Positions 18,131 to 25,415 of a stretch of DNA of 64,000 bases are shown piece by piece; the first letter of the stretch is position 1, and every line of letters starts with the position of its first letter. The stretch spans positions 186,001-250,000 of the forward strand of contig JBPOEZ010000004.1 of the NCBI GenBank assembly GCA_051252005.1. Direction: 5' to 3'. This DNA is from JACOMS01 sp051252005 (GTDB lineage Bacteria > Pseudomonadota > Alphaproteobacteria > Caulobacterales > Maricaulaceae). Under the pieces are notes generated by a model. The model was not told the DNA's origin. It saw only the letters and a list, made by a program, of their open reading frames with translations, and ran no database searches. The position numbers and the translations under genes are program-made.

Positions 18131-19265
18131 CCCACCGGCCTTCAATCGCGCGGCCGTAAGCTTGCATGGCTTCGGTTAGATGCGCGCCGGTGACGAACTC
18201 ATTGGGCTTATGGGCTTGGTCAACATCTCCAGGTCCGTAGACAACGCAGTTCAAGCCAGCTTCGCTCAGCATGGCAGCCTCTGTCCAGTAAGGCAGGTCA
18301 GCCGGAGAAAAGCTATCGCCGAACACGGGCGCGAAGGCGTCAATATTCAGCGAGGCAAACGGGCTTAATGACACGATGGTCGAAACATTCGCTTCGGGAG
18401 CCAGCGCGGTTGCTATGCTATAAAGAGCGCTTTCGCGCGCGCCGACATTATCACCCGGCGGTGGCCGCATAGAGACGAGAAGCTCAGCCTGCGTCGGGAT
18501 CACATTATACGCTCCGTCGCTTCTGAGCTCGCCGACATTGGTGCAAAGCCCTTTATAGGGCGCGGTTCCGAAGTTTCTATGGCTGTCCCCGTAATCCCCA
18601 ATGGCGGCGGCAAGGCGCGCGGCAGAGAGGAGAGGGGCCGCCGTCAAATCAGACAAAGACGAATGTCCGCCGGGGCCGGAAAACTTAGCCGAAATGGCAA
18701 GCATGCCGCGGTGACGCCGTCCCGCAGTGCAGCCTGTGGGCTCGCAAACTATGGCCATGGGTGCGCCGCCGTAATGCCCGCGCTCTATGACGACGGGCAT
18801 GACTTCGCTGCCATGTTCCTCGTCGCCGGAAAATAAGATCGCGACGTCTTTTGGCGCCGTGTTTTCTAGGACAGCCAATATGCACGCCGCCGCGCCTTTA
18901 ATGTCGCTACTGCCGAGGCCGATATAGCGGTCGCCGTTCTTACGAAGGGTGAGGGGATCTGCCGTCCATCCTGCGCCGCTCGGCACGGTGTCGATATGGA
19001 CATTGAGCACAATTTTCGGCGTGCCCCATGCCGCCATGACATAGGCGCTGTCTGATTTACCGCGCGTGCGGGGAACCGTTTCGCAGATAAGGGTGTCAGG
19101 ATTGTGCTTTGCAAGAGCGGCGCGCAGAAACTCTACACAAGCAACTTCGTCGCCCGTGCCATTGCGCGTATCCATCGCGACCAGACGGCTTAGCCAGTCC
19201 GTAGCATGTTCCAATGACCCGTAAATGGACTCACTCCTGTAAATTCGATTTAGTCTTATCGGCAA
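18123..19265 (-). CDS. argE: Acetylornithine / acetylcitrulline deacetylase (M20 family ArgE)
   Basis: An M20 metallo-deacetylase of arginine biosynthesis. Metal-site motifs are NVHIDTVPSG, GLGSSDIKGAAA, and FSGDEEHGS with the catalytic Glu pair, plus VCEPTG and GPGGHSS. Several stretches (MDTRN, GTPKIVLNVHIDTVP, WTEAAMLSEAG, VVYGPGDVDQAHKPNEFVT) resemble the Xanthomonas acetylcitrulline deacetylase as I remember it more than E. coli ArgE. It overlaps the NAGS gene, so the two are co-translated. The start is unclear: the TTG at 19265 lacks a ribosome-binding site, while ACAGGAG lies inside the frame at about 19232 with no usual start codon after it. The true substrate cannot be decided here. 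Confidence 0.88.
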   Translation of the reverse strand: MPIRLNRIYRSESIYGSLEHATDWLSRLVAMDTRNGTGDEVACVEFLRAALAKHNPDTLICETVPRTRGKSDSAYVMAAWGTPKIVLNVHIDTVPSGAGWTADPLTLRKNGDRYIGLGSSDIKGAAACILAVLENTAPKDVAILFSGDEEHGSEVMPVVIERGHYGGAPMAIVCEPTGCTAGRRHRGMLAISAKFSGPGGHSSLSDLTAAPLLSAARLAAAIGDYGDSHRNFGTAPYKGLCTNVGELRSDGAYNVIPTQAELLVSMRPPPGDNVGARESALYSIATALAPEANVSTIVSLSPFASLNIDAFAPVFGDSFSPADLPYWTEAAMLSEAGLNCVVYGPGDVDQAHKPNEFVTGAHLTEAMQAYGRAIEGRWDE

Positions 19266-19443
19266 ATTGAATAGGCGTCGACAGCGGAAGCCATTAATTC
19301 ATGTTTTGTGTATCTTTAAGGTAAAATTCTATTGTGCCTCTTGATGAACCCCAGATGAAGAAGGTGTTTAAAGGCTGTTCAGTTCGGGGCTTTATGGTGC
19401 AGGTTCGTAGAGGCGAATGAACATAGACCTTGGGAGCACGTCA

Positions 19444-20109
19444 ATGAGACAGTTTTTATACTTAGTGATTTTTCTAGGCGGGTTTTTTTCTGTGCTTAAC
19501 CCTGCGTCAGCATCTGCGGCTGCAACATGCGCGAACATTCGCTGCGCGAGCGGGAGCTGTATCGATACGCCGAGCGGCCCGACGTGTCAGCCCCACCGCT
19601 TAACGTGCGCGAGCACATTATGTATTCAGGGCATGATTTGCACGGAAACATCGAAGGGGCCTGTGTGTAAGCCGCAAAGCCAAACGCCGATACAGCCCGC
19701 GACTCCGGTCTATAGCGGCGGGTCTGATCGCTGTTACCTCGTCAAAGACTATTCTTATGGGCATGCCTTTAATCGCCGCGTTTGTCCGCCGCGCCGTGCC
19801 GTTACGCCGCGCAACCACTTTCGGCCTCATTATAATTCTCACCGCCGCAATGACTACGGTCATCGGTATAATAACCGCTACCCGCGCTACGGTTCTCCCC
19901 GTCATTATACGCCGCCAGCGCCAACACCGGCTCCGCAGCCTAATCTAGGAAATGGCATGGTCTGCCCGCAACATTACGCGCCAGTGTGCGCCCAGAAAGC
20001 CGTGCAATGCGTCCGCGCGCCATGCCCTGCGGTTAAGCAAACTTTCGGCAATAGCTGCATGGCCAGCGCGCAGGGATACTCCGTTCTTTATAATGGCACC
20101 TGCCGATAG
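19444..20109 (+). CDS. Secreted Cys-rich protein with Kazal-like C-terminal domain
   Basis: About 221 residues. A signal peptide (LYLVIFLGGFFSVLNPASASA) is followed by two short follistatin-like Cys repeats (CANIRCASGSCIDTPSGPTC and CASTLCIQGMICTETSKGPVC). Next is a His/Arg/Tyr/Pro-rich linker of about 100 residues, then a Kazal-like module: VCPQHYAPVCAQKAVQC, then TFGNSCMASAQG and YNGTC. Kazal domains usually inhibit serine proteases. The start was moved to 19444 because GGGAG sits 7 bases before that ATG and the signal peptide begins there. It is alone between argE and ssrA. The function is inferred. Confidence 0.75.
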   Translation: MRQFLYLVIFLGGFFSVLNPASASAAATCANIRCASGSCIDTPSGPTCQPHRLTCASTLCIQGMICTETSKGPVCKPQSQTPIQPATPVYSGGSDRCYLVKDYSYGHAFNRRVCPPRRAVTPRNHFRPHYNSHRRNDYGHRYNNRYPRYGSPRHYTPPAPTPAPQPNLGNGMVCPQHYAPVCAQKAVQCVRAPCPAVKQTFGNSCMASAQGYSVLYNGTCR

Positions 20110-20167
20110 GCGCAGAATAAAATTACGGGGCGCAGGAAACCGAGGTGAGAAATCACTTCGGTTTTCA

Positions 20168-20196
20168 TTGTATGTTGCTGGGATAGTCTCTATATA
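20168..20196 (+). promoter_or_regulatory. Probable sigma-70-type promoter of ssrA
   Basis: TTGTAT and TATATA are separated by 17 bases. Transcription would start near 20203, giving a short leader with the hairpin CTGGC-TT-GCCAG before the acceptor piece of the tmRNA. Confidence 0.6.
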
Positions 20197-20235
20197 GAAA
20201 GAGCTGGCTTGCCAGATATGACGATAAACGCGCAT

Positions 20236-20522
20236 GTAATAAACGGACTGGACCCGGGGGCGGTACCCGGCGGCTCCACCATAAGGACACAGGATCTGTG
20301 TCTTTTTGATGGGGCCGAAATAGGATCGACAGACGTCTAAAGATGTTAGCTTTCGTTCGATTGGGTATCGTTAAATGCCCATTTAACAGTAATTGCAAAT
20401 GACAATTCTGCTGAAGAGTTTGCTCTAGCCGCGTAAGCAGCTAAGCATCTCGCTTTTAACTCCTTATCCCTTTAGCCGGATAAGGCGGGCTTCGGGGGTA
20501 GCTGGCAACAGAAACCCCCACT
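20236..20522 (+). ncRNA. ssrA: tmRNA, circularly permuted two-piece form
   Basis: Trans-translation RNA that rescues stalled ribosomes. The gene is permuted as in other alphaproteobacteria: the acceptor piece comes first and ends in CCA at 20279-20281. Its T-arm is CCGGG-GGCGGTA-CCCGG. After a 29-base spacer the coding piece begins at 20311 with GGGGCCG, which pairs with CGGCTCC before the CCA to make a 7-bp acceptor stem. The third pair is G-U, the alanyl-tRNA synthetase identity element. The tag frame runs 20395-20436 and encodes ANDNSAEEFALAA then TAA. Downstream hairpins at 20462-20485 and 20494-20519 fit pseudoknot stems. Outer ends are approximate. Confidence 0.95.
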
Positions 20523-20551
20523 TTTCATTTAATCCTAGTCTAAAGAAAACG

Positions 20552-20635
20552 CTGTCATCCTGAATTAACTCTGGGATCTCGAGCGGGAAACTCGGCATAT
20601 GTTGCGCGGGGCCCGGCTCAAGGCCGGAATGACAG
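20552..20635. repeat. Palindromic intergenic repeat, copy 4
   Basis: CTGTCATCC at the left end and GGAATGACAG at the right end are inverted. The interior is diverged but keeps GGGATCTCGAG and GGCCCGGCTCAAGGCC. It lies between ssrA and the end of alkB, on the far side of the tmRNA 3' end. Confidence 0.8.
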
Positions 20636-20641
20636 GTGGGG

Positions 20642-21841
20642 CTATTCCGCCGCAAGAGCGTCTGGCGTTGCTTTGCCCCATTTCTTAAACAGTTTTTCTT
20701 TCTTCTTCGGGTCAACATTGACCTTTGTGATGTCTCCGTCCGCCCAAGTCATAACGCGCTTATCCATCATCTTAAACCAAAGCGGAGGAAATGCCGCGAC
20801 GGCGAAGCAGCCGCCATAGCCGGTGGGCAGGCTCGGAACGTCTTCGAAATCACGCAGCACTTGGTAAGGGCGCTGCGGGTGGGCGTGGTGGTCAGAATGA
20901 CGCTGTAGGTGGAACAGCATCATATTGGAGAATGTATGGTTGGTGTTCCAGCTATGATGGGGCTGCGTGCGCTCATACCGTCCGTTCGCTTTTTTCTGCC
21001 GCAGTAGCCCGTAATGCTCAACATAGTTGGCCTGTGTGAGCGCGTACCATCCGAGCATATGATGCGGGATCAGGAACCATAAGATTTGCGGGCCAAAGAC
21101 TACGCTGGCGACGACGAACGTCAGAAGCGCTACGGCGTAGACTTGGAGGACTTCGTTGTGAACGCTCCAAAAGCCGCGCCCCTGTGCTTTGAGGCGTTTG
21201 CGCTCATGCATGAGGCCGCGTTTGACCGTGCCGGATATCTCGCGCATGGCAAAACTATAGATCGTTTCGCCCATGCGGGAACTAGCTGGATCTTCAGGGG
21301 TGGCCACCCAAGTATGATGGCCGCGATTGTGTTCGATATTGAAATGACCGTAGCCGATTATCATGTTGCCGATTTTGGCGGATAATCTGTCCCATTTATT
21401 GTTCTTATGGCCAAGTTCGTGCGTCATTGTCATGACGCCGCCGCTTGCGCCTCCTATGCCGATGATGAGCGCGATAATCGACCAAGCGGGCAGAGCTTGC
21501 GTGCCGACAAACCAATTATAGGTTAGGAACACGCCAATTGAGACGGGAATAAAAAGATGCACGATGAGGCGGTAGTAAGCATCCGCCGACATGGTATTGA
21601 CCACCTCTTCGGGTGGATTGTGGGTGTCCACGCCCATGAAGTAATCGATCAGGGGCGTTATAGCATAGAGGTACAGCGCCGGAATAAGGGTCGCGAGCGG
21701 ATTTTGATCCAAGGCAAAATACAATGGAATAGCGGAGAGCATGACTGCTGGGCCTAACAGTCCTAGCCACCAGAGATGCCGCTTGCCATCTGTATATACA
21801 ATCTGGGTGCCGTCTTCGGCTGTACCTGAAAAACTGGTCAT
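20642..21841 (-). CDS. alkB: Alkane 1-monooxygenase
   Basis: A 399-residue integral-membrane di-iron hydroxylase that oxidises n-alkanes to 1-alkanols. The eight-histidine motifs are complete: HELGHKNNKWD, EHNRGHHTWVATPEDPASS, and LQRHSDHHAHPQRPYQ, plus the AlkB-specific NYVEHYGLLR. Six transmembrane segments are visible. Together these separate it from ordinary desaturases. No rubredoxin or rubredoxin reductase, needed for electron supply, is encoded in this window. The start overlaps the stop of the ArsR regulator gene as ATGA, so the two are co-translated and likely co-regulated. Confidence 0.96.
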   Translation of the reverse strand: MTSFSGTAEDGTQIVYTDGKRHLWWLGLLGPAVMLSAIPLYFALDQNPLATLIPALYLYAITPLIDYFMGVDTHNPPEEVVNTMSADAYYRLIVHLFIPVSIGVFLTYNWFVGTQALPAWSIIALIIGIGGASGGVMTMTHELGHKNNKWDRLSAKIGNMIIGYGHFNIEHNRGHHTWVATPEDPASSRMGETIYSFAMREISGTVKRGLMHERKRLKAQGRGFWSVHNEVLQVYAVALLTFVVASVVFGPQILWFLIPHHMLGWYALTQANYVEHYGLLRQKKANGRYERTQPHHSWNTNHTFSNMMLFHLQRHSDHHAHPQRPYQVLRDFEDVPSLPTGYGGCFAVAAFPPLWFKMMDKRVMTWADGDITKVNVDPKKKEKLFKKWGKATPDALAAE

Positions 21842-22239
21842 GCGGCTTCTCCTTTTTTATTAGGGGCCATAAACGGTTGGCAAAGCTCTGCCATAGGGAG
21901 CAGAGCTTCAAGGATGGTCGTGACTTTTGCGACAATGTAAGGCCCGTCAAGATCGTAGAAAACGTGGCGACCTTCTTTTCGCGAAGCTGTGATGCCCGCA
22001 GTTTCCAGTGTCGATAGATGGCGGGATATAACGGAGCGATCCTGCGACAGTCCTTGCGCGATGGTTGACACATCCGATGCGCCGTAAGTGATTAAGGTTT
22101 TGATGATTTCGACGCGGGTCTTATCCGTGAGGGCTTTGAGAAACCGCGTATCTAAAACAGCGATAGCCGCTTCGGTCATGGCGATATGTTCAGTCGAAAG
22201 CGGGGTGTTATCATTTTTCATACGTGCATATGTGCACAT
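21838..22239 (-). CDS. ArsR family transcriptional regulator of the alkB operon
   Basis: About 130 residues with a winged helix (TRVEIIKTLITYGASDVSTIAQGLSQDRSVISRHLSTLETAGITASRKEGRHVFYDL). The usual metal-binding ELCVCD motif is absent from the recognition helix; one Cys remains in the C-terminal tail, so the signal is probably not a metal. It is the first gene of a two-gene operon with alkB. Two starts are possible, 22239 and 22221; neither has a Shine-Dalgarno, and both lie inside the inverted repeat at 22219-22252. That argues for autoregulation and for expression coupled to the operator. An alkane-linked inducer is inference from context. Confidence 0.9.
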   Translation of the reverse strand: MCTYARMKNDNTPLSTEHIAMTEAAIAVLDTRFLKALTDKTRVEIIKTLITYGASDVSTIAQGLSQDRSVISRHLSTLETAGITASRKEGRHVFYDLDGPYIVAKVTTILEALLPMAELCQPFMAPNKKGEAA

Positions 22240-22252
22240 AAATGCACGTATG
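22219..22252. promoter_or_regulatory. Inverted-repeat operator at the arsR-alkB start
   Basis: CATACGTGCAT and ATGCACGTATG are perfect 11-bp inverted arms separated by 12 bases. Within the spacer region TATGTGCACATA (22229-22240) is itself a perfect palindrome. The start codons of the ArsR gene fall inside the element. This is the expected form of an ArsR-family binding site. Confidence 0.75.
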
Positions 22253-22274
22253 GCAAGTCAGGAGCTAGTCGGTG

Positions 22275-23258
22275 CTACTCCCAGCCAGAGAGTAGCTGCT
22301 CTCTTGCGACTTTGGCTAAGACCGCAATATGGTCCGCATCCGCGTTGAGGCATGGGATGAGCGAGAAGTTCTTGCCGCCCGCCGCAAGGAAGCTTTCGCG
22401 GGCCTCCATATCAATTTCTTCAAGCGTTTCGAGGCAATCTGCTGCAAAGCCCGGGGTAATTACGGAGACGTTTTCAACGCCCTCGGTGGCAAGCGCTTCG
22501 AGGGTCTTATCTGTATAGGGTTCTAGCCATTGCTTGGGGCCGAACCGAGACTGGAAGGTTAAGCGAAGGTCGATGTTTGGCAAGGCCGCGCTTAAGAGCT
22601 TCGCTGTCTCCTCACATTCCTGCGGGTAGGGGTCGCCCTTATCGGCATAGGCTTGCGGGATACCGTGGAACGAGGCGAGGACAACGTCAGGCTTCCAGCC
22701 TTGCGCGCCGATCTGTGTTTGCACAGAGCGGGCAAGGGCGGCGATATAGGCGGGATCGGTATGGTAGTTTCTTAAGAGGCGTATCTCTGGATCATTGGCG
22801 CGGCCTTTCAAGGTTTTAGCAACTCCGTCATAAACCGACGCCGTAGTGGTCGCGGAATATTGCGGATAGAGCGGCAAGACGGCGATACGCGTGCAGCCCT
22901 TTGCAAGCAAGCGGTCAAAGGCGAGTTCTATGGACGGGTTGCCGTAACGCATAGCGACATCAACCACCACGTCAGGCCCTAACACAGCCTCGACGGCAGC
23001 CGCTTGCGCTCGGGTCGTGCGAACAAGCGGGGCTTCTGCGCCCTCTGGAGCGTTCCAGACTTTGGCGTAATTTCGGGCCGAGCGTGCAGGGCGGGTGCGC
23101 AGGATGACGCCGTGTAATATAGGGCACCAAATCCAGCGGCTTGTTTGTATCACGCGGTAATCATGCAGGAACTCAAACAGATAGCGCCGCACAGCTTTGG
23201 CGGTAGGCGCATCGGGCGAGCCGAGATTGACGAGCAATAAGCCGTTTGTTTCTGGCAT
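22275..23258 (-). CDS. hemH: Ferrochelatase
   Basis: A 327-residue enzyme that inserts ferrous iron into protoporphyrin IX, the last step of heme synthesis. It opens with NGLLLVNLGSPDAPT. The metal-site His is in VVLASFHGIPQAYADKGDPY, and the distal conserved Glu in ITPGFAADCLETLEEID. The frame extends to 23351, but the start at 23258 follows AAAGGACAGTCC and gives the usual N-terminus. The arsR-alkB operon begins 36 to 54 bases after its stop and could receive read-through. Heme supply is otherwise unrelated to AlkB, whose iron is non-heme. Confidence 0.96.
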   Translation of the reverse strand: MPETNGLLLVNLGSPDAPTAKAVRRYLFEFLHDYRVIQTSRWIWCPILHGVILRTRPARSARNYAKVWNAPEGAEAPLVRTTRAQAAAVEAVLGPDVVVDVAMRYGNPSIELAFDRLLAKGCTRIAVLPLYPQYSATTTASVYDGVAKTLKGRANDPEIRLLRNYHTDPAYIAALARSVQTQIGAQGWKPDVVLASFHGIPQAYADKGDPYPQECEETAKLLSAALPNIDLRLTFQSRFGPKQWLEPYTDKTLEALATEGVENVSVITPGFAADCLETLEEIDMEARESFLAAGGKNFSLIPCLNADADHIAVLAKVAREQLLSGWE

Positions 23259-23399
23259 GGACTGTCCTTTTGTCTTTTTCTTGCGCGAGTATAAGAAATA
23301 TTGCCGCGTTCTGCACCCGTGTCTTGACGCCGCATTAACTATGCTTACCAATGTTCAATGAGACACACATTAAAAATTAAAAATAAGGGATTCATCTCA

Positions 23400-25310
23400 A
23401 TGCGCAACATTCTTCTTCTGGCCGCGAGTGCGGCGACACTGTGTTTGGCTTCGTGCCAACCGGGCTCTGATACTCCGGCGTCAAACTTGCCTGTTGAGTT
23501 GTCAGACAAAACGTCGGCAAACGTTAAAAACAATCAGCCCGCGACAGTTCAAGAGGCTAAAGAATTTTTGGCTGCCGCGGAGAAAGAAGTCTCTGACCTG
23601 TCTGATTACGCCGCGCGGGTTTATTGGATCAATGCTAACTTTATTACGGATGATACGGATGCTCTCGCGTCTAAGGTTGGCGAAGAGGGCGGGCTTTTGT
23701 CTACGCGCCTCGCGAACCAAGCGAAACGTTTTAACGATTTGACGTTGCCGCCTGACATGGCGCGTAAAATGGACGGCCTCAAACGCGGTAGTAATTTCCC
23801 AGCCCCAGAAAAACCGGGCGCGGCCAAAGAGCTTTCCGAGATTATGACTAAGCTTAATTCGACTTACGGTAAGGGTAAGTTCAAGTATAAATCCAGCGAC
23901 CCGCAATTCGCGGAGCTTTACGAAAAGTACCCTGATGGGGTTCTGCCGCTCGGCGCGCTTTCGGACATTATTGCTAAATCGCGTGATCCAAAGGAACTTA
24001 AAGCCGTGTGGGAAGCGTGGCGCAGGGTGTCGCCGTCCATGAAAGCGGATTATGCTCGTATGGTCGATATTATCAATGAAGGCTCTAACGAGCTTGGTTT
24101 CCCTGATGCTGGAAATCTTTGGCGCGCAGGCTATGATATGCCCGCCGATGAATTTGCCCAAGAGGCTGACCGCCTTTGGGGGCAGGTCAAACCGCTTTAT
24201 GATCAACTCCATTGCTACGTCCGTTCTGAGCTGAACGAAGAATATGGTAATGAGGTTGTGCCGCTAGATAAGCCTATCCGTGCTGACCTTCTCGGGAACA
24301 TGTGGGCGCAATCTTGGGGCAACATTTACGACATGGTACAGCCTGAGGGCGTAGAGGCCGGTGTAGACATGACAGCTTTGATCGAAAAGGCCGAATGGGA
24401 CGAGATTAAAATGGTGGAAGTTGGGGAACAGTTCTTCACGTCACTTGGTTTTGCGCCTCTGCCGGAAACTTTCTGGGAGCGTTCATTGTTCCTAAAACCT
24501 GCTGACCGCGATGTTGTCTGTCATGCTTCTGCGTGGGATATCGACAATAAGGACGATATTCGTATCAAAATGTGCATTAAAAAAGACGGCGAAGATTTCG
24601 TGACTATTCACCATGAACTGGGCCATAATTTCTATCAACGCGCCTACAAGAACAAATCTATATTCTATAAGGATGGCGCTAATGACGGCTTCCATGAAGC
24701 CATTGGCGATATGATTGCTTTGTCGATTACGCCAGATTACCTCGTAAAAGTAGGTCTTTTGGACAAGAAAGACCTTCCAAGTGAGAACGCTGATCTGGAT
24801 ATGTTAATGCGCCAAGCCATGGACAAAGTGGCGTTCCTGCCTTTCGGCCTTATGGTCGATCAGTGGCGCTGGAAGGTTCTGTCCGGCGAATACACACCGG
24901 CTCAGTATAATTCTGGTTGGTGGGATCTTCGCGAGAAGTATCAAGGCGTCAGAGCTCCGGGCGAACGTCCAAGCAATGCGTTTGATCCGGGCGCGAAATA
25001 CCACGTACCGGGCAATACGCCTTATATGCGATATTTCCTTGCTCATATCTTGCAGTTCCAGTTCCACAAAGCGGCCTGCGATATGGCGGGTTTCGAAGGC
25101 CCGCTGCACCAGTGCTCGATTTATGAAAATAAAGAAGTCGGCGCGCGTTTTAAAGCGATGATGGAAATGGGCTCGTCTAAGCCGTGGCCTGATGCTTTGG
25201 AAGCTTTCACAGGAACGCGCGACATGGACGGTTCTGCTATCCTAGAGTATTTCCAGCCGGTCATGACCTATCTGGAAAAAGAAAATACAGGCAAGACCTG
25301 CGGTTGGTAG
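23400..25310 (+). CDS. M2 family peptidyl-dipeptidase (ACE-like) lipoprotein
   Basis: About 636 residues. A type II signal peptide ends in the lipobox LASC, so the mature protein is lipid-anchored, probably in the periplasm. The catalytic domain belongs to peptidase family M2 (angiotensin-converting-enzyme-like): the zinc motif is TIHHELGHNFYQ, with the third ligand in GANDGFHEAIGD, and PADRDVVCHASAWD and the C-terminal MRYFLAHILQFQFHKA are family signatures. It removes dipeptides from peptide C-termini. The frame begins at 23358, but the signal peptide starts at 23400. A strong terminator follows. Confidence 0.94.
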   Translation: MRNILLLAASAATLCLASCQPGSDTPASNLPVELSDKTSANVKNNQPATVQEAKEFLAAAEKEVSDLSDYAARVYWINANFITDDTDALASKVGEEGGLLSTRLANQAKRFNDLTLPPDMARKMDGLKRGSNFPAPEKPGAAKELSEIMTKLNSTYGKGKFKYKSSDPQFAELYEKYPDGVLPLGALSDIIAKSRDPKELKAVWEAWRRVSPSMKADYARMVDIINEGSNELGFPDAGNLWRAGYDMPADEFAQEADRLWGQVKPLYDQLHCYVRSELNEEYGNEVVPLDKPIRADLLGNMWAQSWGNIYDMVQPEGVEAGVDMTALIEKAEWDEIKMVEVGEQFFTSLGFAPLPETFWERSLFLKPADRDVVCHASAWDIDNKDDIRIKMCIKKDGEDFVTIHHELGHNFYQRAYKNKSIFYKDGANDGFHEAIGDMIALSITPDYLVKVGLLDKKDLPSENADLDMLMRQAMDKVAFLPFGLMVDQWRWKVLSGEYTPAQYNSGWWDLREKYQGVRAPGERPSNAFDPGAKYHVPGNTPYMRYFLAHILQFQFHKAACDMAGFEGPLHQCSIYENKEVGARFKAMMEMGSSKPWPDALEAFTGTRDMDGSAILEYFQPVMTYLEKENTGKTCGW

Positions 25311-25331
25311 GCTTGCTTATATAATAAAAAG

Positions 25332-25362
25332 AAAGCCCGGTTCATCGAACCGGGCTTTTTTA
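25332..25362. terminator. Rho-independent terminator between the M2 peptidase gene and aspS
   Basis: AAAGCCCGGTTC and GAACCGGGCTTT form a perfect 12-bp stem with a 3-base loop, followed by T residues on the plus strand. A-rich sequence on the other side lets it also serve the convergent aspS transcript. Confidence 0.93.
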
Positions 25363-25415
25363 TTTTTTATAACGTCAGTAATGACGTGAATTTCAATAGG
25401 GCTTTTGTTTGAAGC

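Noticed and set aside
23502..24212. Long reverse-strand ORF opposite the M2 peptidase gene (236 residues)
   Set aside because: The forward frame has complete M2 peptidase motifs; the reverse frame is Arg/Phe-rich noise.
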